From: Pantoea sp. RIT-PI-b
GTDB taxonomy: Bacteria > Pseudomonadota > Gammaproteobacteria > Enterobacterales > Enterobacteriaceae
NCBI RefSeq assembly: GCF_001187905.1
Contig: NZ_LGIS01000018.1
Location: 62,001 to 126,000 of the forward strand
Direction of reading: 5' to 3'
DNA: 64,000 bases
The first letter of the stretch is position 1, and each line of letters opens with the position of its first letter. A program made the position numbers and the translations under genes. Below the pieces are notes generated by a model. That model was given only the letters and a program-made list of their open reading frames with translations. It was not told the origin of the DNA and searched no databases. Below are positions 57,071-64,000 of this stretch, in pieces.

Positions 57071-57883
57071 ATGAAAAAAAATCGCGCTTTCCTGAAATGG
57101 GCCGGAGGGAAATACCCGCTCCTTGATGACATCCGTCGTCATTTGCCACAAGGTGATTGTCTAATCGAACCCTTTGTCGGCGCCGGTTCAGTATTCCTCA
57201 ATACCGATTATGACCGCTATCACCTGGCGGACATCAACGGTGATCTCATCAATCTCTATAACATCGTCAAAACGCGTACCGCAGCGTTCATTGAAGACGC
57301 GCGCCAGCTTTTCAACGCCGAAGGTAACACGGCGGAAACCTACTACGCGCAGCGCATCGCATTCAATGCCAGCAGAGATGAATATCAGCGCGCGGTGCTG
57401 TTCCTGTATCTCAATCGCCATGGTTACAACGGGCTGTGCCGCTACAATCTGCGCGGGGAGTTTAACGTCCCTTTTGGTCGCTATCGTAAGCCCTATTTCC
57501 CGGAAGCGGAGCTGCTGTGGTTTGCCGAACGGGCGCAAAAAGCGACCTTTGTCTGTGAATCTTACGATGTTACTCTGAACAACGCCGCTGAAGGCTCAGT
57601 GGTTTATTGCGATCCGCCGTATGCGCCGCTCTCGGCAACGGCGAATTTTACCGCGTATCACACCAACAGTTTTAGCCTGCGCGAGCAGCAGCATCTGGCG
57701 GAACTGGCCAATAAGCTGGCGCAGCAAAATCGCATCCCGGTACTGATTTCTAACCACGACACGGTGCTCACGCGCGAGTGGTATCAGAATGCGGATTTAC
57801 ACGTAGTCAAAGCCCGGCGTTCCATCAGCCGAAGCATAAGTGGTCGCACTCAGGTCGACGAACTGCTGGCGCTTTTCCGCTAG
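57071..57883 (+). CDS. dam: DNA adenine methyltransferase Dam
   Basis: A 270-residue N6-adenine methyltransferase (E. coli 278). It has the AdoMet motif [13 protein letters not shown] (about 36-47) and the catalytic DPPY at 181-184. The N-terminal FLKWAGGK is the usual start. It methylates A in GATC for mismatch repair, replication timing and gene regulation. It follows damX by 96 bases. The ATG has no strong ribosome site (CACGAC). Confidence 0.97.
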   Translation: MKKNRAFLKWAGGKYPLLDDIRRHLPQGDCLIEPFVGAGSVFLNTDYDRYHLADINGDLINLYNIVKTRTAAFIEDARQLFNAEGNTAETYYAQRIAFNASRDEYQRAVLFLYLNRHGYNGLCRYNLRGEFNVPFGRYRKPYFPEAELLWFAERAQKATFVCESYDVTLNNAAEGSVVYCDPPYAPLSATANFTAYHTNSFSLREQQHLAELANKLAQQNRIPVLISNHDTVLTREWYQNADLHVVKARRSISRSISGRTQVDELLALFR

Positions 57884-57948
57884 TCTGTTTCGTCCGCGAC
57901 CAACGCATTACGCCAGCTCCGGCTGGCGCACAAAATTGGGAGATTCGG

Positions 57949-58632
57949 ATGAAACAATTTTTACTGGCCCCTTCAATTCTTGCTGCTGATTTCGCTCGTC
58001 TGGGCGAAGACACAGCCAAAGCGCTGGCGGCAGGTGGTGATGTGGTCCATTTCGATGTGATGGATAACCACTACGTTCCTAATCTGACCATGGGGCCGAT
58101 GGTGCTGAAAGCGCTGCGCGATTACGGCATCACTGCACCTATTGATGTGCATCTGATGGTAAAACCAGTGGATGCATTGATCCCGGAATTCGCTAAAGCG
58201 GGCGCTACCTTTATTACTTTTCACCCGGAAGCCAGCGAGCATGTTGATCGCACGCTGCAGCTGATCAAAGAGCACGGTTGCAAAGCGGGCTTGGTATTCA
58301 ACCCCGCGACACCGCTCGACTACCTCGACTACGTAATGGATAAGCTGGATATCATTCTGCTGATGTCGGTGAACCCAGGTTTTGGTGGTCAATCCTTCAT
58401 TCCCGGTACGCTCGACAAACTGCGCGAAGCGCGTCGCCTGATCGATCAAAGCGGCTATAACATTCGTCTGGAAGTGGATGGTGGCGTGAAAATCGACAAC
58501 ATCGGCCAGATTGCTGCTGCCGGTGCCGACATGTTTGTCGCGGGTTCTGCGATCTTTGGTCATCCGGATTACAAGAAAGTGATCGACGAGATGCGTGGCG
58601 AACTGGAGAAAGTTAATGGCTCATTTCACTGA
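57949..58632 (+). CDS. rpe: Ribulose-phosphate 3-epimerase Rpe
   Basis: The protein is 227 residues from the ATG at 57949 (GGGAG upstream); the open frame from 57778 overlaps dam and is not used. It has the [10 protein letters not shown] start, [15 protein letters not shown] with metal ligands, DVHLMV and the [10 protein letters not shown] loop. It interconverts ribulose-5-phosphate and xylulose-5-phosphate in the pentose phosphate pathway. Confidence 0.97.
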   Translation: MKQFLLAPSILAADFARLGEDTAKALAAGGDVVHFDVMDNHYVPNLTMGPMVLKALRDYGITAPIDVHLMVKPVDALIPEFAKAGATFITFHPEASEHVDRTLQLIKEHGCKAGLVFNPATPLDYLDYVMDKLDIILLMSVNPGFGGQSFIPGTLDKLREARRLIDQSGYNIRLEVDGGVKIDNIGQIAAAGADMFVAGSAIFGHPDYKKVIDEMRGELEKVNGSFH

Positions 58633-59293
58633 TATCCGCGCGCTGGCGTTCGATCTTGACGGTACGCTGGTCGATAGCGCGCCGGGTTTGGCGCAGGCCA
58701 TCGATCATGCGCTGGCCGATCTGCAATTGCCGCCGCCGGGTTTGGCATTAGCCTCCACCTGGATTGGTAACGGTGCCGACGTGATGATGACCCGCGCGCT
58801 GACGTGGGCGCTGGGACGCGAACCGCATGCCGAAGAGCAACGTGATGCGCGTGCACTGTTCGATAAATATTACGCCCAAACGGTGGAAGCGGGCAGCACG
58901 CTGTTCCCGCAGGTGAAAGAGACGTTGGCAGCGCTGCAGGCGCAAGGCCTGCCGCTGGCGATCGTCACCAACAAACCGACGCCGTTTGTTGCGCCGCTGC
59001 TAAAGTCACTCGGTATTGCTGATTACTTTACGCAGATTATCGGCGGCGATGATGTGGTGGTGAAAAAACCTCACCCGGCGGCCATTTTCCTCGTGCTCGG
59101 CCATTTTGGCGTGCTTCCCGGACAATTGCTGTTTGTCGGCGATTCGCGCAATGATATTCTCGCGGCCCAGGCAGCAGGCGTGCCGAATATCGGCATGACA
59201 TTTGGCTACAACTACGGCGAGCCGATTGCGACAAGCCAACCCGATTTAACTCTCGACTCTTTTGACGAACTTTTGCCCGCTATCGGGCTGTGA
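58616..59293 (+). CDS. gph: Phosphoglycolate phosphatase Gph
   Basis: The protein is 225 residues from the ATG at 58616, overlapping the end of rpe by 17 bases. HAD motif I is [11 protein letters not shown] (about 10-20), motif II IVTNKP and motifs [16 protein letters not shown] plus [10 protein letters not shown]. It hydrolyses 2-phosphoglycolate, including that formed in repair of DNA ends. trpS follows 15 bases downstream. Confidence 0.95.
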   Translation: MAHFTDIRALAFDLDGTLVDSAPGLAQAIDHALADLQLPPPGLALASTWIGNGADVMMTRALTWALGREPHAEEQRDARALFDKYYAQTVEAGSTLFPQVKETLAALQAQGLPLAIVTNKPTPFVAPLLKSLGIADYFTQIIGGDDVVVKKPHPAAIFLVLGHFGVLPGQLLFVGDSRNDILAAQAAGVPNIGMTFGYNYGEPIATSQPDLTLDSFDELLPAIGL

Positions 59294-59308
59294 TTATCAG
59301 GACATAAC

Positions 59309-60313
59309 ATGAGCAAACCCATCGTTTTCAGCGGCGCCCAGCCTTCCGGTGAACTGACCATTGGCAACTATATGGGTGCGCTGCGTCAGTGGGTGCAGAT
59401 GCAGGATGATTTCCACTGCATTTACTGCATCGTCGATCTGCACGCCATCACCGTACGTCAGGATCCGGTTGCGCTGCGTAAAGCCACGCTGGATACCTTA
59501 GCGCTGTACCTTGCCTGCGGCATCGACCCGGCCAAAAGTACCATCTTTGTTCAGTCGCATGTGCCAGAGCATGCGCAGCTGAGCTGGGTGCTGAACTGCT
59601 ACGCCTATTTCGGCGAGCTGAGCCGCATGACGCAATTCAAAGATAAATCAGCGCGTTACTCGGAAAACATCACTGCCGGCCTGTTTGATTATCCGGTGCT
59701 GATGGCGGCAGACATCCTGTTGTATCAAACCAATCAGGTGCCGGTGGGCGAAGATCAGAAGCAGCATCTGGAACTGAGCCGCGATATCGCGCAGCGCTTC
59801 AATGCGCTGTATGGCGACGTGTTCAAAGTGCCTGAGCCGTTCATTCCGAAATCGGGCGCGCGCGTGATGTCGCTGCTTGAGCCAACCAAAAAGATGTCCA
59901 AGTCAGACGACAACCGTAATAACGTGATTGGTCTGCTGGAAGACACCAAAGCGGTAGTGAAGAAGATCAAACGCGCGGTGACTGACTCTGCCGAGCCGCC
60001 CGTGGTGCGCTACGACATCAAAGAGAAAGCCGGTGTTTCTAACCTGCTGGACATTCTCGCTGGCGTCACAGGCAAAACCATTGCCGAGCTGGAGCAGGAG
60101 TTTGAAGGCAAAATGTATGGCCATCTGAAAGTCGCGGTTGCGGATGCAGTTTCAGGCATGCTGACCGATTTGCAGGAGCGTTATCATCGTTTCCGCAACG
60201 ATGAAGAGCTGCTCAATCAGGTGATGCGCGATGGCGCAGCGAAAGCCCGAGCGCATGCGCAGGAAACGCTAAAGAAAGTGTACGAAGCGGTAGGTTTTGT
60301 CGCACAGCCATAA
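59309..60313 (+). CDS. trpS: Tryptophanyl-tRNA synthetase TrpS
   Basis: A 334-residue class I synthetase. The first signature reads [14 protein letters not shown] (about 12-25, TIGN replacing HIGH) and the second is KMSKS at 195-199, as in E. coli. It charges tRNA-Trp. It is the last gene of the aroK superoperon and is followed by a terminator. Confidence 0.98.
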   Translation: MSKPIVFSGAQPSGELTIGNYMGALRQWVQMQDDFHCIYCIVDLHAITVRQDPVALRKATLDTLALYLACGIDPAKSTIFVQSHVPEHAQLSWVLNCYAYFGELSRMTQFKDKSARYSENITAGLFDYPVLMAADILLYQTNQVPVGEDQKQHLELSRDIAQRFNALYGDVFKVPEPFIPKSGARVMSLLEPTKKMSKSDDNRNNVIGLLEDTKAVVKKIKRAVTDSAEPPVVRYDIKEKAGVSNLLDILAGVTGKTIAELEQEFEGKMYGHLKVAVADAVSGMLTDLQERYHRFRNDEELLNQVMRDGAAKARAHAQETLKKVYEAVGFVAQP

Positions 60314-60333
60314 ACGGCTTGCAGCATAGAGCA

Positions 60334-60366
60334 GAACGGCGGGTCATCATGCCCCGCCGTTTTTAT
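60334..60366 (+). terminator. Terminator after trpS
   Basis: AACGGCGGG, nine bases, CCCGCCGTTTTTATTT. The T run overlaps the stop codon of the convergent exported-protein gene. Confidence 0.85.
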
Positions 60367-60809
60367 TTGATGCGATGTAACGCCAGTTCGGCGCCATCCC
60401 AGAACAGACGGGCATTGCCGTCAGCCAGCACGCTCAGCACGGCACCCGGTGCCGGTCCCCACGCCTTATTGCCACAGCTCACGTTGAAACCGTAGCGGAA
60501 AGTGAAATCACGATCTTGCCCCGAGCCATTGGCGGCAGTGAGACGCGGTTTAGTTGCGCAGTTATCGACCGAAGGATTGATGCTGCGTTCGGCGGTACCG
60601 CGCGTCCAGTTGATGGCATTCGGCTTAAACGCCACGCGCGCACCCATAAACTGCGGGTCATTCTTAATGTAGATCTGACCCATCTCCTTCTTAGGTGTTA
60701 CCGCCACCACCTGCCATTCGCCGACGACGTTCGACCAGGTAACGGGTGCAGCAGCGGCAACCGCGCTTAGCGGCAATAGCAACGCGCAAACCAGTGAAGC
60801 AACGCGCAT
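60363..60809 (-). CDS. Uncharacterised exported protein
   Basis: A 148-residue protein with a Sec signal peptide (about 1-20, ending AVAA-AAP). The mature part begins TWSNVVGEWQVVAV and has two cysteines (in DNCATKP and VSCGNKA) that could pair in the periplasm. The alternation of beta-prone stretches suggests a small beta-rich domain. I do not recognise a characterised family. It is transcribed alone between trpS and cysG; no role follows from the neighbours. Confidence 0.7.
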   Translation of the reverse strand: MRVASLVCALLLPLSAVAAAAPVTWSNVVGEWQVVAVTPKKEMGQIYIKNDPQFMGARVAFKPNAINWTRGTAERSINPSVDNCATKPRLTAANGSGQDRDFTFRYGFNVSCGNKAWGPAPGAVLSVLADGNARLFWDGAELALHRIK

Positions 60810-60884
60810 GGAAACTCCTTATCAATGAGAAAGATGGCTATTAGTCTGGCGACAAAGCGCAGCGCTGTACAGTTTTTTGCCGCT

Positions 60885-62249
60885 TCAGAACCAGCGTAAC
60901 TGTGAGCGCAGTTCCACAACGCGACCAACAATAATCAGAGCTGGACTGACAAACTGCTGCGCTAACGTCGCCAGCTCAGCCAGGGTTGCGGTTTCGACCC
61001 GCTGCTGCGGCGTGGTGCCATTCTGCACAATCGCGACTGGCATGGTCGCATCCATGCCGTGCTGCAACAGCTGCTGCTGGATCTCAGGCGCCTGCGCCAG
61101 TCCCATATAGAACACCAGCGTTTGCTGCTCGGCGGCCAGCTTGCGCCATTCGATTTCCCCGTGCTGCTGCAAATGGCCGGTCACGAAACGCACGCTTTGC
61201 GCGTGGTCGCGATGCGTAAGCGGAATGCCGCTGTAGGCAGCACAGCCCGATGCGGCAGTAATGCCCGGCACCACGCTAAACGGAATATGGTGCTGCGCCA
61301 ACAGTTCAAGCTCTTCGCCGCCGCGACCAAAGATAAAGGGATCGCCGCCTTTCAGTCGCACCACGCGCTTGCCGCTCTGCGCCTGCTCAAGTAAAACCTG
61401 ATTGATCTGCGCTTGCGGCACGCAGTGATGGCCGGCCTGTTTGCCGACGAAGATACGCTCAGCATCGCGGCGCACCAGATTGAGAATCGGCTCGGAGACT
61501 AAGCGGTCATACACCACTACATCGGCCTGCTGAATATGCTGCAGGCCTTTCAGCGTCAGCAATCCGGCATCGCCCGGCCCGGCGCCCACCAACACCACTT
61601 CGCCTTGCTGCGACAGCGGCGCATCGAATAAGGTCTCGACGATATGCTCCGCGCGCGGCCGATCATTATTTGCCAGGGTTTGTGCCAGACGATCGCTAAC
61701 AAAAAAACGTTCCCAGAACGCGCGGCGCTGCGCCATGCTGGCGAAGGTGCGCTTCACACGGCTACGCAACGAACCGGCTAGTGCAGCCAGCTCACCGAGA
61801 TGCTGTGGCAGCATCGCTTCGAGTTTTTCCCGCAGTAAACGCGCCAGCACCGGCGCACGACCGCCGGATGACACCGCAATCATCAGCGGTGAGCGGTCAA
61901 TTATCGATGGCATGATGGCGCTGGCTTCCTGTGGTGCATCCACCAGATTACAGAAGATGCGACGCTGCTCAGCCACATCGCCAACCTGCTGATTGACCGC
62001 GTCATCGTCGGTGGCGGCAATCACCAGCCAGCAGCCGTCGAGCCAGCGCTCATCAAACGCGCCGGGTAGTAAAGTCAACTTTCCCTGTTGTGCCCACTGC
62101 TGGAAGGCAGGGGAGAAATCCAGCGCGCCCACGTGCAGATCGGCACCGGCATCCAGCAGCAAACGCGCTTTGCGCTCAGCCACATCACCACCGCCAACCA
62201 ATAAACAACGTTTGCCCTGCAGGCGGCAAAACAGCGGAAAGTAGTCCAT
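60885..62249 (-). CDS. cysG: Siroheme synthase CysG
   Basis: A 454-residue trifunctional enzyme. The N-terminal CysG-B part (about 1-205) has the NAD site [14 protein letters not shown] and does the dehydrogenase and ferrochelatase steps. The C-terminal CysG-A part (about 215-454) is the uroporphyrinogen III methyltransferase, with [15 protein letters not shown] and the [16 protein letters not shown] segment. Siroheme is the cofactor of NirB and sulfite reductase. It lies after nirC behind a hairpin terminator; AGGATG precedes the ATG. Confidence 0.97.
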   Translation of the reverse strand: MDYFPLFCRLQGKRCLLVGGGDVAERKARLLLDAGADLHVGALDFSPAFQQWAQQGKLTLLPGAFDERWLDGCWLVIAATDDDAVNQQVGDVAEQRRIFCNLVDAPQEASAIMPSIIDRSPLMIAVSSGGRAPVLARLLREKLEAMLPQHLGELAALAGSLRSRVKRTFASMAQRRAFWERFFVSDRLAQTLANNDRPRAEHIVETLFDAPLSQQGEVVLVGAGPGDAGLLTLKGLQHIQQADVVVYDRLVSEPILNLVRRDAERIFVGKQAGHHCVPQAQINQVLLEQAQSGKRVVRLKGGDPFIFGRGGEELELLAQHHIPFSVVPGITAASGCAAYSGIPLTHRDHAQSVRFVTGHLQQHGEIEWRKLAAEQQTLVFYMGLAQAPEIQQQLLQHGMDATMPVAIVQNGTTPQQRVETATLAELATLAQQFVSPALIIVGRVVELRSQLRWF

Positions 62250-62260
62250 AGCTCATCCTG

Positions 62261-62286
62261 AAAAAAGCCCGCACGGGGCGGGCTAA
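62261..62286 (-). terminator. Intrinsic terminator between nirC and cysG
   Basis: AGCCCGC, five bases, GCGGGCT then six T on the minus strand. The T run ends 11 bases before the cysG start codon, so transcription from nirBDC is likely only partly passed on to cysG. Confidence 0.8.
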
Positions 62287-62293
62287 AAAAGTG

Positions 62294-63097
62294 TTATACC
62301 GCTTTGAGCGGCGCGGCTTGCGCTTCGGGCTGCGGGCGTTGCGCCTGCGGCGTGGCATACCAGTAGCCAAGGCCCATCAGCACCATGCCAGAGAACATAT
62401 TGCCCAGCGTCACCCACAGCAAATTGTGGCCGATACCGCTCATTGTGAGGTCTGCATTATGCTGACCAAACCACGACAGCGCAAAGACCGTCATGTTGGC
62501 AATCGAGTGCTCATAGCCGGAAGCGATAAACGCCAGTAAACACCACCAGATGGCGATAAACTTCGCCGTCCCTTCCGTACGCACCGCCATCCAGATCGCC
62601 AGGCACACCAGCCAGTTACACAGTGCGCCTTTAAAGAACAGTGCCATGGCCGGCTGCGTGGTTTTCGCCAGCGCCGCGCTGTGGATCAGCGAGCCAGCAT
62701 TTGGCAGCAGCGGACCCGCGGCATAGTAATAAATCAGTGCCACCAGCACCGAGCCGACCAAATTTCCTAACCAGGTTTGCGGCAACACGCACCACATCTG
62801 ACCTTGTTTGATGGTGCCGGCTTTCACGCCAATGGTGAGGAACATAGTATGACCGGTGAACAGCTCGGAACCGGCGATGATCACCAGCGTCAGCGCAATC
62901 CCAAAGGTCGCTCCCATCAGCAGTGGACGATAAGCCGCATCGACCAGATTACCGAGGGTGAAGATCAGGATAATTGCCAGGCCCACATAGGCGCCGGCCA
63001 TTGCTGAACCGATCCAAAAAGCCAGCGGACTGTGCTGAGCAGTACGCACAATGCGCGCCGCGTTGGCGGCGCATTTATTCAGGGTGTCAGTAAACAT
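62294..63097 (-). CDS. nirC: Nitrite transporter NirC (formate-nitrite family)
   Basis: A 267-residue membrane protein with six helices of the FNT fold. The segments AGAYVGLAIILIFTLGN, ELFTGHTMFLT, WLGNLVGSVLVAL and IWWCLLAFIASGYEHSIANM are characteristic of the family. It moves nitrite across the inner membrane. It is the third gene of nirBDC. Confidence 0.95.
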   Translation of the reverse strand: MFTDTLNKCAANAARIVRTAQHSPLAFWIGSAMAGAYVGLAIILIFTLGNLVDAAYRPLLMGATFGIALTLVIIAGSELFTGHTMFLTIGVKAGTIKQGQMWCVLPQTWLGNLVGSVLVALIYYYAAGPLLPNAGSLIHSAALAKTTQPAMALFFKGALCNWLVCLAIWMAVRTEGTAKFIAIWWCLLAFIASGYEHSIANMTVFALSWFGQHNADLTMSGIGHNLLWVTLGNMFSGMVLMGLGYWYATPQAQRPQPEAQAAPLKAV

Positions 63098-63127
63098 AGT
63101 GACGTCTCATAAAGTGAAGGAATGCGG

Positions 63128-63454
63128 TCAGGCACATATCTCAACCTTGCCTGCGCTGACGCGCACCGGATAGCTCGCCACGGAACGCGCTTCGTCTTCC
63201 AGACAAAAGCCATCACTCAGGCGGAAGCGCTGCTTTTTCAGTGGGCTTGCCACCCACAGCGCTTGCTGGTGCTCAGCAATCAAACCGCGTGATAACACGC
63301 TGGCCTGGGCGAAAGGATCAATATTGCTTAATGCGTAGAGCTGCTCATCATCGCGCGGTCGGAAAATGGCAATCTGCTGGCCTTTGACGAGGGCGCAAAT
63401 GCCGGTCGCCGGGAGAATTTGGTTGAGTTCACACACCGGATGCCACTGGCTCAT
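63128..63454 (-). CDS. nirD: Nitrite reductase (NADH) small subunit NirD
   Basis: A 108-residue Rieske-like ferredoxin-fold protein. It lacks the paired Cys-His ligands of true Rieske proteins, as usual for enteric NirD. It forms the NADH-dependent nitrite reductase with NirB. Its start overlaps the end of nirB by four bases (ATGA). Confidence 0.95.
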   Translation of the reverse strand: MSQWHPVCELNQILPATGICALVKGQQIAIFRPRDDEQLYALSNIDPFAQASVLSRGLIAEHQQALWVASPLKKQRFRLSDGFCLEDEARSVASYPVRVSAGKVEICA

Positions 63455-64000
63455 GCGTCGATCTCCTCAATCAGGGTGATTGTAATGCGCTCGTCCGGAC
63501 GCGCCGGGCGATGCTGATCGCGTTGGTTAATATGCTGCACCAGCGGATCGCGCTGATCGCTGTTGATAAAGGTGTTGAAGTGATTGTGCTGCTGCGGATG
63601 TTGCACCGTCGCGGTCCATTCGCACTCAACTTCGCCGCGCAGGCGAGTCAGCTCGCTTTCAAGCTGCGCATTGAGGCCAAGCTTGTCGTCAACAATGACG
63701 CTACGCAGATAGTCAATACCGCCATCCATGCTTTCCAGCCACAGCGAAGTGCGCTGCAGGCGGTCGCCGGTGCGGATGTAGAACATCATGAAGCGATCCA
63801 GATAGTGCAGCAGCGTGTCGCGATCGAGATCGGCAGCCAGCAGATCGGCGTGACGAGGTTTCATGCCGCCATTGCCGCACACATACAGGTTCCAGCCTTT
63901 TTCGGTGGCGATAATGCCCACGTCTTTACCCTGAGCTTCCGCGCATTCACGGGTGCAGCCGGAGACGCCAAACTTCATCTTGTGCGGGGTACGAATGCCT
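63451..64000 (-). CDS. nirB: Nitrite reductase (NADH) large subunit NirB, C-terminal part
   Basis: The frame is open to the right window edge, so only the last 183 residues are seen and the start is outside. The segment FGVSGCTREC supplies the second half (C-X3-C) of the siroheme/4Fe-4S cluster motif, and NLYVCGNGG follows. NirB reduces cytoplasmic nitrite to ammonia with NADH. The order nirB-nirD-nirC-cysG is as in E. coli. The promoter is not in the window. Confidence 0.95.
   Translation of the reverse strand, partial: GIRTPHKMKFGVSGCTRECAEAQGKDVGIIATEKGWNLYVCGNGGMKPRHADLLAADLDRDTLLHYLDRFMMFYIRTGDRLQRTSLWLESMDGGIDYLRSVIVDDKLGLNAQLESELTRLRGEVECEWTATVQHPQQHNHFNTFINSDQRDPLVQHINQRDQHRPARPDERITITLIEEIDA

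Overview
The window reads as chromosomal DNA of an enterobacterium (Enterobacterales), most likely Erwiniaceae such as Pantoea or Erwinia. Most of the right-hand two thirds is a near-continuous match in gene order to the enteric block glpD-glpEGR ... malPQ ... nfuA-gntX-bioH ... tex ... ompR-envZ-pckA-hslO-hslR-yrfG-igaA-nudE-mrcA-hofMNOPQ-aroK-aroB-damX-dam-rpe-gph-trpS-cysG-nirCDB, and many proteins keep the E. coli length and catalytic residue numbers (GlpG S201/H254, OmpR D55, EnvZ H243, BioH S82/D207/H235, Dam D181, TrpS KMSKS 195-199). The genus assignment is inference.

Layout. 1-10.2 kb is accessory metabolism: a truncated 2-hydroxyacid dehydrogenase overlapped by an EAL/CSS-motif c-di-GMP phosphodiesterase, a class II aldolase with a lone periplasmic binding protein, an AI-2E family membrane protein, a three-gene ABC importer of the Fe(III)/aminoethylphosphonate type, and an MFS transporter. 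10.4-21.8 kb is a complete myo-inositol catabolic cluster (TIM-barrel isomerase, iolA, iolB, iolR, a fused iolC, iolD, iolG, iolE) without a transporter. 22-30.4 kb is glycerol-3-phosphate metabolism (glpD, glpEGR with GlpR operators and a CRP-like site) followed directly by malPQ; malT, which sits at this place in E. coli, is missing. 30.4-37.7 kb holds nfuA, gntX, bioH, a GH13 sugar phosphorylase where feoABC lies in E. coli, tex, greB and a lone yjbE-like gene. 38-53.7 kb covers osmoregulation (ompR-envZ), gluconeogenesis (pckA), redox and heat-shock chaperones (hslO, hslR), yrfG, igaA, nudE, mrcA and the hofMNOPQ DNA-utilisation/pilus-assembly operon. 54-60 kb is the aroK-aroB-damX-dam-rpe-gph-trpS superoperon, and the window ends in nirB(partial)-nirD-nirC-cysG.

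The non-coding layer is the least ordinary part. There are three ERIC-type elements (one canonical 127 bp, one 68 bp internally deleted, one degenerate 126 bp), two families of short hairpins carrying a GTAG/CTAC foot as in REP sequences, a compound hairpin pair repeated on both sides of malP, and a CCCTCACCC-type repeat triplet. The inositol cluster carries recurrent ATTTCA/TGAAAT inverted repeats, the strongest candidate IolR operators. greB is inverted relative to the E. coli backbone. No tRNA, rRNA, IS element, prophage, CRISPR array or defence system was seen, and no clearly new multi-gene system stands out.
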